Shown here piece after piece: positions 1 through 8,226 of a stretch of 64,000 bases of DNA. Within the stretch, counting starts at the first letter, position 1. Each line of letters begins with the position of its first letter. A program made the position numbers and the translations under genes. Source of the stretch: CAVWDI01 sp963753725 (GTDB taxonomy: Bacteria; Chloroflexota; Anaerolineae; Anaerolineales; UBA4823); assembly GCA_963753725.1 (NCBI GenBank), contig CAVWDI010000009.1, positions 62,001-126,000 of the forward strand, in the 5' to 3' direction. The notes under the pieces were generated by a model that was not told where the DNA came from, ran no database searches, and was given only the letters and a program-made list of their open reading frames with translations.

Positions 1-131
1 TCGTAATTCGATACGGTTTAACCTGTCTTCTAAATAAGTCATTAGTCCAAACTTCTCAGTGGATTAGCCGCCCAATTATACGCGTAATTTGAAATCGATG
101 ATTAATCTGATTGTTTTCAATAATTATTCGA

Positions 132-159
132 TTTACGGAAAGCAATTATCTATTATACT
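132..159 (+). promoter_or_regulatory. Promoter of archease-rtcB, probably leaderless
   Basis: A -35 element TTTACG (132-137), a 16-bp spacer and a -10 element TATACT (154-159) fit a sigma-70 promoter. The ATG at 167 lies 7 bases after the -10, where transcription would start, so the archease message would have no leader. No Shine-Dalgarno sequence is visible before that ATG. Confidence 0.5.
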
Positions 160-166
160 GGATGGT

Positions 167-580
167 ATGGACCAGAATTCATGGGGCTTTAATGAAGTTG
201 AACACACCGCGGACTGGGAACTGGGTGTTTGGGCTCCGACCATGGAGCTTTTATTAGAAAGCGCGGCCAGGGGGATGAACGCTTTGGCGGGTGTGCAGTT
301 GTGCGAATTGCCCAGAATTGAGCGAAATTTTTCTATTGATACAGCTGATCCTGAAACCCGACTGGTCTCGTTTTTATCTGAGCTGTTGTATTTTAGTGAA
401 ATGGAAGGATTGGGATTTGATAGTTTTCAACTTACGATTAACGGCGATATCTTTAAAGCGACCGTGAGAGGCGCTCCTATAGCGTCCATGGATAAGGAGA
501 TTAAAGCTGTTACCTACCACAAACTGGAAATATTAAAAAGCCCACGAGGTCTGGAAGTAAAAATTGTGTTTGATGTTTAG
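167..580 (+). CDS. Archease, RtcB activator
   Basis: Archease is the small protein that helps the RNA ligase RtcB undergo guanylylation and multiple turnover during RNA splicing and repair. The protein begins with the family signature EHTADWELGVWAPT near its N-terminus and ends with the conserved block EIKAVTYHKLEI close to the C-terminus, and its 137 residues match the usual size of about 140. The reading frame is open further upstream to 89, but the extra 26 residues resemble nothing in the family, and ATG 167 gives the expected N-terminus just 7 bases after a good -10 element. rtcB follows 46 bases downstream on the same strand, the classical pairing, so both probably share one transcript. 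Only the exact start is uncertain. Confidence 0.9.
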   Translation: MDQNSWGFNEVEHTADWELGVWAPTMELLLESAARGMNALAGVQLCELPRIERNFSIDTADPETRLVSFLSELLYFSEMEGLGFDSFQLTINGDIFKATVRGAPIASMDKEIKAVTYHKLEILKSPRGLEVKIVFDV

Positions 581-626
581 GGAAAATATATTGGCGTTAA
601 CCGGTAGATAACCAGGAGGTGTGTTC

Positions 627-2078
627 ATGTTCAACATCCAGGATTTAAAACGAATAAGCGAGTATGAATGGGAAATTCCCAAAAGTTTTCGCGGCGATAT
701 GCGTGTACCGGTGAGAATTTTCGCGAGCAGGCTGTTATTGGACAAAGTATTAGCTGATCGATCGTTGGAGCAGGCTGTTAATTCAGCTTCGTTACCTGGT
801 CTGGTTGGAAATGTGCTGGTTATGCCGGATATGCACCAGGGATACGGGTTTCCGATTGGTGGTGTGGCAGCGACCCGGTATCCGGAAGGGGTGATCTCTC
901 CCGGGGGGATCGGATATGACATCAACTGCGGTGTGAGGCTGCTGGCGTCCAGCATTCCATTCGAGCAAGCTTTACCCCATTTAGACCAGCTCGCTACCGT
1001 TTTAGACCAGCACTGCCCGAGTGGGGTGGGGAAAAGTGGCTCAATCCGCATGACTGGCAAGGAATTGGACCGGGTCTGCAGGGAGGGTTCAGGCTGGACT
1101 TTGAAGAAGGGATATGCAAACCAACTGGATTTGCAGCGAACAGAAGCGCACGGCAGGATTGAAGGCGCAGATCCGAGCAAAGTCAGCCCGCGCGCCAAAG
1201 AACGCGGCCGACCGCAATTGGGAACGCTGGGCGCAGGCAACCACTTTATTGAAGTTGATATTGTAGACCAGGTCTTCGATGAGACTGCAGCAAATGCGAT
1301 GGGATTGTATCGAAACAATATTGTCGTCCAGATCCACTGCGGCTCGCGCGGATTTGGCCACCAAATCTGTTCCGATTACGTGAAACAGCTTCAGCCAGCT
1401 GTCAGACGGTATGGGATTGTGCTTCCGGACCGGGAATTGGTGTGTGCGCCCCTCAATTCGAATGAAGGTAGGGATTATTTGGGGGCCATGCGCTGCGCGG
1501 CAAATTATGCCTTTGCCAACCGGCAGGTGCTTGCCTATCATGCCCGCCAGGCTTTCGAGCAGGTCTTCGCAGGCAAGGTGTCAAATTGGGATCTCAAGCA
1601 AGTATATGATATTGCCCACAATATGGGAAAGATTGAAACACATGAAGTCGCTGGAAAAAGGATCAAAGTATGTGTTCATCGAAAAGGCGCAACGCGCGCT
1701 TTTGGCCCGGGCTTTGCGGAACTGCCGCCTGAGTATAGACCTATCGGTCAGCCAGTGCTGGTTCCTGGCAGTATGGGGACCGCCTCGTGGGTATTGGTTG
1801 GAACGGAAAAAAGTATGCAGCGCTCATTCGGCTCCAGTTGTCACGGCGCAGGCAGGGTGATGAGCCGCAAGAAAGCCAAAAAACAGGTACGTGGAGAAAA
1901 GTTAAGGGACAAATTGGAGAATGAAGGCATACGGGTGCGGGCAGGTTCGATGGCCGGACTGGCTGAGGAAGCCCCGCAAGCTTACAAAGACGTTGACGAG
2001 GTAGTGGCAACCGTAACCGGCGCTGAAATTGCACGAAAAGTCGCCCGTCTGCGACCTGTAGCCGTTGTGAAGGGATGA
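627..2078 (+). CDS. rtcB: RNA-splicing ligase RtcB
   Basis: RtcB joins RNA 2',3'-cyclic phosphate (3'-phosphate) ends to 5'-hydroxyl ends using GTP and Mn(II), in tRNA splicing or RNA repair. The 483-residue length matches the archaeal-type enzyme. Metal-site residues are visible: Asp98 and Cys101 in GYDINCGVR, Asn205-His206 in GAGNHFIEV, His237 in QIHCGSRG and His331 in IAHNMG. His406 in SCHGAGR is the residue expected to be guanylylated. The start is ATG 627, not the in-frame GTG at 621, because AGGAGG at 614-619 sits 7 bases before the ATG and only 1 base before the GTG. It lies directly downstream of archease. The enzyme appears intact, unlike many neighbours with frameshifts. Confidence 0.96.
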   Translation: MFNIQDLKRISEYEWEIPKSFRGDMRVPVRIFASRLLLDKVLADRSLEQAVNSASLPGLVGNVLVMPDMHQGYGFPIGGVAATRYPEGVISPGGIGYDINCGVRLLASSIPFEQALPHLDQLATVLDQHCPSGVGKSGSIRMTGKELDRVCREGSGWTLKKGYANQLDLQRTEAHGRIEGADPSKVSPRAKERGRPQLGTLGAGNHFIEVDIVDQVFDETAANAMGLYRNNIVVQIHCGSRGFGHQICSDYVKQLQPAVRRYGIVLPDRELVCAPLNSNEGRDYLGAMRCAANYAFANRQVLAYHARQAFEQVFAGKVSNWDLKQVYDIAHNMGKIETHEVAGKRIKVCVHRKGATRAFGPGFAELPPEYRPIGQPVLVPGSMGTASWVLVGTEKSMQRSFGSSCHGAGRVMSRKKAKKQVRGEKLRDKLENEGIRVRAGSMAGLAEEAPQAYKDVDEVVATVTGAEIARKVARLRPVAVVKG

Positions 2079-2164
2079 TTTCTACATGTTAATTCTGGGA
2101 ACTTAAATCCAGTCTATAGCGTTAAGTAAGCGTGAGGAGATGCCTTTGTTTGGAGGATGAAAAC

Positions 2165-2726
2165 ATGGATAAAAATATTTCGATCAAGCTTTATATAAAG
2201 TGGACCCTTTTCTGTATTACTATTCTTCGGATTGTTTACCGCATGCGTTGATTCCATAGATGTTGGTAGCGGAGCAGACTCGAGCGCCGAATTGCCCAGT
2301 GATATTACAGATACGGTGTCTATTGAGCGCGATGATGAAGTGGTGAAAAGTCCTATCGATGATACAAATACCGCAAGTGATGGGGTTTCCGATTGGGATC
2401 CAAAACCTGAAGATAAAAATCTGGAAAGCGGGGAAGCATTCATAAATCAGACTGATATTTTGATCATGGAAAGCTATCCGCCGCAATTCGCCATAACGGT
2501 TTCTGGAGCGTTACCGACTCCTTGTCATATGCTGCGTGTTGAAGTAAATAACCCCGACCAGGAAAACCAGATCCATATAAATATGTATTCCGTTATCGAT
2601 CCGGCAGAGATGTGCGTACAGGTTCTTGAGTCGTTTGATGCTAATGTGCCGTTGGGGACTCCCCCGCCCGGTACGTATCAGGTTATCTTAAATGGAGATG
2701 AAATAGGGGAGATCGGTTACGAGTAG
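2165..2726 (+). CDS. Hypothetical lipoprotein (frameshift in signal peptide)
   Basis: The function is not recognised. A start at ATG 2165, with GGAGG at 2153-2157, encodes MDKNISIKLYIKW and then runs to a stop, while another frame continues as a hydrophobic stretch ending in the lipobox-like LFTAC and a 160-residue secreted domain. Removing one T from the TTTT run at 2208-2211 joins the two into a normal lipoprotein signal peptide with the acylated cysteine. The mature part begins with an acidic Ser/Asp-rich linker and ends in a compact domain containing two cysteines (PCHML, EMCVQ) and PPPGTYQVILNGDEIGE. It is probably an envelope-anchored surface protein. It stands alone between rtcB and a terminator. 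Confidence 0.6.
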
Positions 2727-2756
2727 TATAGAGGCGAGTTGTTAACTTATAAATAA

Positions 2757-2796
2757 GGGCTGCCCCAACCCGGGACAGCCCACTTTTCTTTAACAC
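2757..2796 (+). terminator. Intrinsic terminator, bidirectional position
   Basis: The arms GGGCTGCCCC and GGGACAGCCC pair across a short AACC loop with one mismatch, and a T-rich run ACTTTTCTTT follows. It lies between the convergent lipoprotein gene and the ABC ATPase gene, so it can serve the plus strand. Its GGCTGYC stem recurs in other terminators of this window. Confidence 0.65.
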
Positions 2797-2824
2797 GAAC
2801 AATATTATCTGATTCTTATATAAA

Positions 2825-3580
2825 TTAATGCTGCAGGATTTGCGAGAGGAATAATTTCGTCCGGTCCTCCTGGGGATTGTGGAAGATATCACTTGGTGTA
2901 CCGCTTTCGACAATCAGTCCATCGTCGAAGAAAAACATGCGGTCCGCAACGCCGCGCGCAAAACCCATCTCGTGGGTGACAACCAGCATGGTCATTCCTG
3001 ATTCGGCCAGCTCCACCATCACATCCAGTACTTCTTTGATCATCTCAGGATCGAGAGCGGATGTAGGTTCATCGAACAACATAATTTTCGGCTGCATCGC
3101 CAGCGCGCGTGCCATGGCCACTCTTTGTTGTTGTCCTCCGGATAATTGGGCAGGATACTTGTCCGCTTGTTCGGGGATCCCTACTCTCTCCAGCAGCTGT
3201 TCCGCGATTTCTTCGGCTTTGTCCTTGGGCCATTTGCGCACCCGGATAGGCGCCAGGGTGATATTTTGTTTCACTGTAAGGTGAGGAAACAGGTTGAATA
3301 ACTGGAAAACCATACCTGTTTCCATGCGAATTTTCTCGATATTACGCACATCGTGAGTCAGTTCGATACCATCAATAATGATATCTCCCTGTTGGTGTTC
3401 CTCGAGACGGTTTATCGTCCGGATGAAAGTCGACTTACCGGAACCGGAGGGGCCAAATATAACAATAACTTCCCCCTGTTTTACTTCCATACTTATGCCT
3501 TTTAAGGCTTGGAAATTACCGTACCATTTGTGCACATCCCGGCAAATAATAATAGGTCCTTCTTCTTGTTGATCGCTCAT
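2825..3580 (-). CDS. aapP: Polar amino-acid ABC transporter ATP-binding protein
   Basis: This is the ATPase that powers import of polar amino acids in the HAAT/PAAT family. All nucleotide-binding motifs are present: Walker A GPSGSGKST, a Q-loop in MVFQLFNLFPHLTV, the signature LSGGQQQRVAMARAL, Walker B MLFDEPTSALD and the switch histidine in VVTHEMGFA. The C-terminal IFHNPQEDRTKLFLSQIL is typical of the GlnQ/AapP group. At 251 residues it has the usual length. It is the last gene of a four-gene minus-strand operon (binding protein, two permeases, ATPase) and starts 14 bases after the stop of the preceding permease gene. Substrate identity cannot be read from this subunit. Confidence 0.93.
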   Translation of the reverse strand: MSDQQEEGPIIICRDVHKWYGNFQALKGISMEVKQGEVIVIFGPSGSGKSTFIRTINRLEEHQQGDIIIDGIELTHDVRNIEKIRMETGMVFQLFNLFPHLTVKQNITLAPIRVRKWPKDKAEEIAEQLLERVGIPEQADKYPAQLSGGQQQRVAMARALAMQPKIMLFDEPTSALDPEMIKEVLDVMVELAESGMTMLVVTHEMGFARGVADRMFFFDDGLIVESGTPSDIFHNPQEDRTKLFLSQILQH

Positions 3581-3594
3581 TTATTAACTCCTCA

Positions 3595-4803
3595 TCACCG
3601 TTCACCCACACCGAGTGCGGATTCTAATTGACGGCTGGATTGTGACATAGCATAACTGAAAACCCAAAAGATTAATGCGATAAATAAATAAACTTCGAGC
3701 TGTAGTTGGATAAATTCGGGGTCCGAATTGATTACAGCTCGACCGATCCCTAATAATTCGTTGATTCCCAGGATTATGACCAGGGTTGTATCCTTAAAAA
3801 GGCTGATGAACTGTCCCACAATGGCGGGTATTACTGTCCTTAATGCTTGAGGCAGTACAATGAACCGGTTTATCTGGAAGCCTCTCATTCCCAGGGCATT
3901 GGCTGCTTCTACATGGCCGTGCGCTACAGATGCCAGCCCGCCGCGCACGTTCTCAGCCATGTATGCCGCGCTGAAGATTGTGATCGCAAATAAAGCTCTC
4001 AATAGTCTATCTAAACGCGATCCAGCTGGTAAGAAAACCTGCAGGATGAGTGAGAACATGAAAAGAATAGTAACAAGAGGCACCCCACGGATCGTCTCGA
4101 TAAATGCAATGCAGAATGCTTTTACTACCGGCAGATCAGATTGTCTTCCCAGGGCCAGCAATACGCCGATCGGGAATGATAGGGCAATCCCGCCTATCGC
4201 CAGGATCAGTGTCACCAGCAGACCTCCCCAAAGTGTGGTCGGGACTTCGAGTAGAATTTCGCTTCCGCTGATCCCCGGAAGCAGGATAAAAATGGTGATC
4301 CCAGTAACGATCAACCAGGCGATGGCAACGATATTGGATTTAAGGGGTAATTTACGGCCGGCGATAAAGCCCAGGTAAATAAAGAGAATATTGGCGATCA
4401 TCACCGCACGAACTGATAATGTCCAATCCACAGATTGAAAGGGAATAACTGCAAAAAGTGCCAGCACTGCGCCGATTGTTATTGCGAATGAACGTACCAG
4501 TTCTCCCCATACTCCCCAGCTTACGCCAACCAGGAAGGTAATCAGCGCCATAGCGATCCCTACCCGCCACAGCATTTCTCGTGGATACTGGCCAAACAAG
4601 AACAGTACCGGCGATTGAATTACCGGCCGCCAATCAGCAACCACGAATATCCAATTGAGTACGGCATACAGCAGCCAAAAAAGAATAATGATTGAGAATA
4701 CTGTCAGCAGGCTGTTATACCAGGTGTTGAACAGGTTTTCACGAAGCCAGGTTTTCGGCCCCGGTGGAGCTGGGGGTTTGATTGTTTCTTCGACTACTGC
4801 CAT
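3595..4803 (-). CDS. aapM: Amino-acid ABC transporter permease, AapM-like
   Basis: This inner-membrane permease subunit pairs with the product of the upstream gene to form the channel for polar amino acids. At 402 residues it is far longer than the 220-residue HisM type and matches the long AapM/BztC group, which has extra N-terminal helices. The N-terminus carries a short Pro-rich cytoplasmic segment (EETIKPPAPPGPKTW) and then hydrophobic helices. The C-terminal half holds the inner-membrane component block, with the EAA-type loop GHVEAANALGMRGFQINRFIVLPQALR that docks on the ATPase. It starts 2 bases after the stop of the upstream permease gene, so translation is probably coupled. Confidence 0.9.
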   Translation of the reverse strand: MAVVEETIKPPAPPGPKTWLRENLFNTWYNSLLTVFSIIILFWLLYAVLNWIFVVADWRPVIQSPVLFLFGQYPREMLWRVGIAMALITFLVGVSWGVWGELVRSFAITIGAVLALFAVIPFQSVDWTLSVRAVMIANILFIYLGFIAGRKLPLKSNIVAIAWLIVTGITIFILLPGISGSEILLEVPTTLWGGLLVTLILAIGGIALSFPIGVLLALGRQSDLPVVKAFCIAFIETIRGVPLVTILFMFSLILQVFLPAGSRLDRLLRALFAITIFSAAYMAENVRGGLASVAHGHVEAANALGMRGFQINRFIVLPQALRTVIPAIVGQFISLFKDTTLVIILGINELLGIGRAVINSDPEFIQLQLEVYLFIALIFWVFSYAMSQSSRQLESALGVGER

Positions 4804-4805
4804 GA

Positions 4806-5999
4806 TTACCTTTCGACCAGTTGGATTTTACGGTTGTACCAATTCATGATAAGGGAAGTGAACAAACTGAGAGCAAGATAAACCATCATTACCATCGCAA
4901 ATATGGGGATTGCACGTCCAGCCTGGTTGATAGCGATTTTTCCAACGCTGAAAACTTCCTGGTATCCGATAAAAAAGGCCAGGCTGGAGTTTTTGGTCAG
5001 GTTCAGGTATTGGCTGATTAAAGGCGGAATGATCACCCGTAACGCTTGCGGGAATATCACCAGGTTCAGTACCTGACCACTATTTAATCCGATAGCTTGC
5101 GCCGCTTCACGCTGCCCTTTGCTGACAGATTGAATCCCTGCTCGTACGACTTCGGCGATAAATGCAGCCGTATAAATGGACAACCCAATCAATAATGCTG
5201 TGAATTCAGGGGTTAACCGCATTCCTCCGCTGTAATTAAAACCTTCCAGAACAGGTACATCCCAATTTACAAGAGAGCTCCTGAAAATAAGCAAACCTAA
5301 CAAAGGCGCAGCCAGAAGTATGGCCAGGCTTATCAGACCATAGTAGGTGTCTTTTCCGGTTTCTATCTGCTTCTTCTGGAGTTGGATAAAGGCAACAGCT
5401 GCCAGAACCACTGAAAGGAAGATGACGAATATCCAGATAATTCCTAATGATGTCATTCTAGGCCAGGTCAGATAAATCCCACGCGCATTTAGAACTGCCG
5501 CTCCCCCAACGGTGATGCTTTCCTTAACGGGTGGGAGTTGATTGAAAATCGGAAAGTAAAAAAGAAATAATAAAACCAATAGTGGGATATTGCGGTTAAA
5601 CTCGATATAAAAAAGGGCTAACTTGCTGACAAGCCAGTTCGAAGATAATCTCGCAATCCCTACGATTACACCAATGATGGTCGCGAAAAATATGCCCAGG
5701 ACGGCAACCAGTACTGTCTTTACCAATCCGACCAGAAAGGCGTAACCAAAGGACTTTGATGGGTCGTATGGGAGAACCGGATCGGATATGGGGAATTCTG
5801 CGGGATCACTCAGGAACTTAAAAATTAAAGACATCCCGCGCTGGTTGGCGCCTTCAACAAAATTGATTGCTACCCAGATTAATATTCCAATAATGATCAC
5901 CCCGGAGATGATCTGGGCGGCCCACTTTAAAACGCGTTCATCTCGCCAGAATGGAATAGCCTGGCGTTGAAATGAAGGTGTGGGTTGTTCTGCTGTCAT
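4806..5999 (-). CDS. aapQ: Amino-acid ABC transporter permease, AapQ-like
   Basis: This is the first of two long permease subunits (397 residues) of the polar amino-acid importer. It has an N-terminal helix after a Pro-rich leader, several further hydrophobic segments, and the ATPase-docking loop GQREAAQAIGLNSGQVLNLVIFPQALR near residue 310. An internal insert between helices (KKQIETGKDTYYG) is typical of AapQ/BztB. The frame extends upstream to a GTG at 6044, but that codon lies inside a perfect inverted repeat at 6015-6046. The ATG at 5999 gives a normal start (MTAEQPTPSF) and is preferred, although no clear ribosome-binding site precedes it. Confidence 0.9.
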   Translation of the reverse strand: MTAEQPTPSFQRQAIPFWRDERVLKWAAQIISGVIIIGILIWVAINFVEGANQRGMSLIFKFLSDPAEFPISDPVLPYDPSKSFGYAFLVGLVKTVLVAVLGIFFATIIGVIVGIARLSSNWLVSKLALFYIEFNRNIPLLVLLFLFYFPIFNQLPPVKESITVGGAAVLNARGIYLTWPRMTSLGIIWIFVIFLSVVLAAVAFIQLQKKQIETGKDTYYGLISLAILLAAPLLGLLIFRSSLVNWDVPVLEGFNYSGGMRLTPEFTALLIGLSIYTAAFIAEVVRAGIQSVSKGQREAAQAIGLNSGQVLNLVIFPQALRVIIPPLISQYLNLTKNSSLAFFIGYQEVFSVGKIAINQAGRAIPIFAMVMMVYLALSLFTSLIMNWYNRKIQLVER

Positions 6000-6014
6000 T
6001 AAATGGAGTAAATT

Positions 6015-6046
6015 GAGTGTACAGCTTTTTAGTAAGCTGTACACTC
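6015..6046 (-). repeat. Perfect 13-bp inverted repeat between binding-protein and permease genes
   Basis: The arms GAGTGTACAGCTT (6015-6027) and AAGCTGTACACTC (6034-6046) are exact reverse complements around the 6-base loop TTTAGT. The hairpin lies in the 70-base gap between aapJ and aapQ. It has no T-tract on the minus strand, so it is more likely an mRNA-stabilising or partial-termination hairpin than a full terminator. Confidence 0.8.
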
Positions 6047-6069
6047 GTTATGTTATTGGTTAGATAGGT

Positions 6070-7263
6070 TTATTTGACTGGAGGGGCATATATTAAACCA
6101 CCGTTCGACCACAGTTCATTCAATTCACGCGGCAGACTGAATGCATCCCCTTCTGGACCCATGTAGCGGTTGTAGATTTCGCCGTAATTGCCTACTGCAG
6201 CAATCACATTGGCCAATGCTTCTACATCAAGTCCAAGATCGGAATTCCCCCAATCTCCTTCCTGTCCGAGCAGCCTGCGAGTGTTGATATTGTCGGAGGA
6301 TTTCATTTCTTCTACATTGGCCTGAGTAACCCCTAATTCTTCGGCGTTTATCAAGCCGTATATGACCACTTTGACGATATCAAACCACTGGTCATCTCCA
6401 TGCGGAACTGCGGGAGTGAGCGGTTCTTTAGAAATTGTGACCGGAAGAATAATATGAGCATCCGGATCAGCGAAACCCTCACGGACAGCTGCTAATTGTG
6501 ATTTGTCACTGGTTGTGGCATCGCAGCGGCCTTCTTCGTAGGCGCTGTACACAGAGGCGGTTTCCTCAAAGATTACCGCCTCGAATTCTAAATCTCTTTG
6601 GCGGAATGCATCCGCCAGGTTCTTTTCGGTGGTGGTGCCGCTGGTGACACATACAGAAGCCCCGCCCATTTCTTCGATCGTAGTAACCCCGCTGGCTGTT
6701 GGGACCATGAAGCCCTGTCCATCGTAGAAGGTCACGGTGGTGAAGTTGCCCCACTGCGCATCCCGGCTGGAGGTCCAGGTAGCGTTGCGGCTGAGAATAT
6801 CGACTTCGGCAGTTTGTAATGCTGGGCCGCGATCTGCAGCAGTAAGCGGTACGATTTCGACGGCTTCTGGATCACCAAGCACCGCCGCTGCGACTGCGCG
6901 GCAGGTATCGATATCGAAGCCGACATTGTTTCCACTTTCATCGAGGTAGCCAAAGCCGAGCAGGTCAGTGCGCCCGCCGCAGACAACCTTTCCACGGTCG
7001 AGTACGCGGGCTAATATTTCACCTCTGGCAAATCCCTCAGTTTCTGCAGGAACTTCGACTTCCACTTCCTGGGTTACCACAACTTCTTTGATCACTTCCT
7101 GAACCACGGTTTCGCCTTCGACTTCCACAACCTCGGTCACCACGACAGTCTTAATTACTTCAACTTCTTCAACAACTTTTTCGGGTGTTGGCTGCGCACA
7201 GGCGGCTAGTACCAGGCTCAATAGAATCAGTAGTGATACCAGCGTTAATATTTTCTTCGACAT
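6070..7263 (-). CDS. aapJ: Polar amino-acid ABC transporter substrate-binding lipoprotein
   Basis: This is the extracytoplasmic receptor of the amino-acid importer. Residues 1-22 form a lipoprotein signal peptide ending in the lipobox LAAC. A Val/Thr/Glu-rich linker of about 50 residues (KTVVVTEVVEVEGETVV and similar), a style common in Chloroflexota binding proteins, spaces the receptor from the membrane. The binding domain follows from about residue 78, with GFDIDTCRAVAAAVLGDP and DILSRNATWTSSRD, the AapJ/BztA hallmark. It is the first gene of the operon, and the minus-strand sequence GGAGAG lies just upstream of its ATG. High expression relative to the permeases is expected, in line with the hairpin that follows it. 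Confidence 0.93.
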   Translation of the reverse strand: MSKKILTLVSLLILLSLVLAACAQPTPEKVVEEVEVIKTVVVTEVVEVEGETVVQEVIKEVVVTQEVEVEVPAETEGFARGEILARVLDRGKVVCGGRTDLLGFGYLDESGNNVGFDIDTCRAVAAAVLGDPEAVEIVPLTAADRGPALQTAEVDILSRNATWTSSRDAQWGNFTTVTFYDGQGFMVPTASGVTTIEEMGGASVCVTSGTTTEKNLADAFRQRDLEFEAVIFEETASVYSAYEEGRCDATTSDKSQLAAVREGFADPDAHIILPVTISKEPLTPAVPHGDDQWFDIVKVVIYGLINAEELGVTQANVEEMKSSDNINTRRLLGQEGDWGNSDLGLDVEALANVIAAVGNYGEIYNRYMGPEGDAFSLPRELNELWSNGGLIYAPPVK

Positions 7264-7593
7264 GTTTCTCTCCTTTCCTACACTAAATGGATATTGATGC
7301 TGCTGAATTGACGATGGTTGAAAAAAAGTTAGAGAATTGGTTCAGGACACCTCCTTGTATATCGCTGCGATAATTCAAGCATTTTGTCTATATTACTCAG
7401 ACTACCTGGACTTCAACATACAGGCGTTTAATGCTGATTAAATTGTGAGGATTTCACCTGGTTGGCGTAGATGAAAATTAACAACTATTAATATGTACTA
7501 ATTATAGCCTATTTATTATAGACAATAATGGGTGAAGCTTCAAGATGTTTTTTGAAATTAATTTGGAGTACTAAAATTTATTCCTCACTGAAT

Positions 7594-7616
7594 ACTCCGT
7601 AGCTTGCTACGAGAGT
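7594..7616. repeat. REP-like palindrome, copy 1
   Basis: CGTAG and CTACG pair around a CTTG loop, extended by imperfect ACTC/GAGT arms. The flank AATACTCCGT and core resemble copy 2, located 48 bases further on. Confidence 0.6.
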
Positions 7617-7663
7617 TCCAAGCCTTAGCAAAATCTGTACCCGAAGGGGCAAAATTACGTAAT

Positions 7664-7687
7664 ACCCCGTCTGCTTGCTGCGGGGAT
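7664..7687. repeat. REP-like palindrome, copy 2
   Basis: CCCCG (7665-7669) and CGGGG (7681-7685) pair around a CTTGCT-containing loop. The AATACCCCGT flank and CTTGCTRCG core are shared with copy 1, which suggests a small family of palindromic intergenic repeats. Confidence 0.6.
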
Positions 7688-7724
7688 AGGAATTTTGAAG
7701 ATTTTACGAGTTTATTTACGATGA

Positions 7725-8198
7725 TCAATTTGTGCACACAGACCCATATTGCGCGTTGGTAAGCTCCGCGAGTGAATGGGGAGGCAGGCTGATACATAAT
7801 CCCCATTTTCCAGCGGATATGCTGATGTAGTCCTTGTCCTCAACACTCGAATCAATTACGACCTGGAACCCGCGCTTGATGAGCGCCAGGGGTGAAATGC
7901 CGCCGGCTTTTAAACCAGTCAGGCTTTCAGCGCTTTTTTGTGTGGCGATCTGCACTTTCTTCTCACCGAGAACCCGGGCAAGAGATTTGGTGTCCACTTC
8001 TTTGTCTCCTGGTATTACTACCAGAATTGGCTTGCCTCCACTTTTACGGGTCGCGACGATTGTTTTGCACACATCATTTTCCGGGATATCCAACAATTCA
8101 GCTGTTTCTTTGGCGCTCAATTTTCTCTCGGGAAGCTCTTGTAAATGATAATCAATCTGATGCGCATCGAGTAAGCGGGTAACGTTTGTTGGTTTCAT
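7725..8198 (-). CDS. ybaK: Cys-tRNA(Pro)/Cys-tRNA deacylase YbaK/EbsC type
   Basis: This trans-editing enzyme hydrolyses misacylated Cys-tRNA(Pro). The YbaK fold is recognisable from DIPENDVCKTIVATRKSGG with the conserved lysine, ILVVIPGDKEVDTKSLAR and the loop KAGGISPLALIKRGFQVVIDSS. The start is placed at the ATG at 8198 (MKPTNVTRLLDAHQIDY), which gives 157 residues, the usual family length. The longer frame to 8273 adds 25 unrelated residues and overlaps the end of uvrB. It follows uvrB by 28 bases and is probably the last gene of a PHP-uvrB-ybaK operon. The exact aminoacyl-tRNA substrate is inferred from family only. Confidence 0.88.
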   Translation of the reverse strand: MKPTNVTRLLDAHQIDYHLQELPERKLSAKETAELLDIPENDVCKTIVATRKSGGKPILVVIPGDKEVDTKSLARVLGEKKVQIATQKSAESLTGLKAGGISPLALIKRGFQVVIDSSVEDKDYISISAGKWGLCISLPPHSLAELTNAQYGSVCTN

Positions 8199-8226
8199 AG
8201 AGAGTGCAATTAGATGTAAAAGTCCC

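Larger units (their letters stand above)
7264..7724 (-). other. Intergenic region upstream of the amino-acid transporter
   Basis: No gene is visible in these 461 bases. The part next to aapJ is AT-rich and should carry the operon promoter. TATAAT-like hexamers occur on the minus strand at 7501-7506 and 7515-7520, but neither has a convincing -35. The distal part holds two related palindromes (7594-7616 and 7664-7687). Confidence 0.6.

Noticed and set aside
89..166. N-terminal extension of archease
   Set aside because: The extra 26 residues do not resemble the family, lack a ribosome-binding site and would place the promoter inside the gene.
533..1318. Long minus-strand frame across archease and rtcB
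   Set aside because: It is a shadow of two well-conserved plus-strand genes and encodes no recognisable protein.
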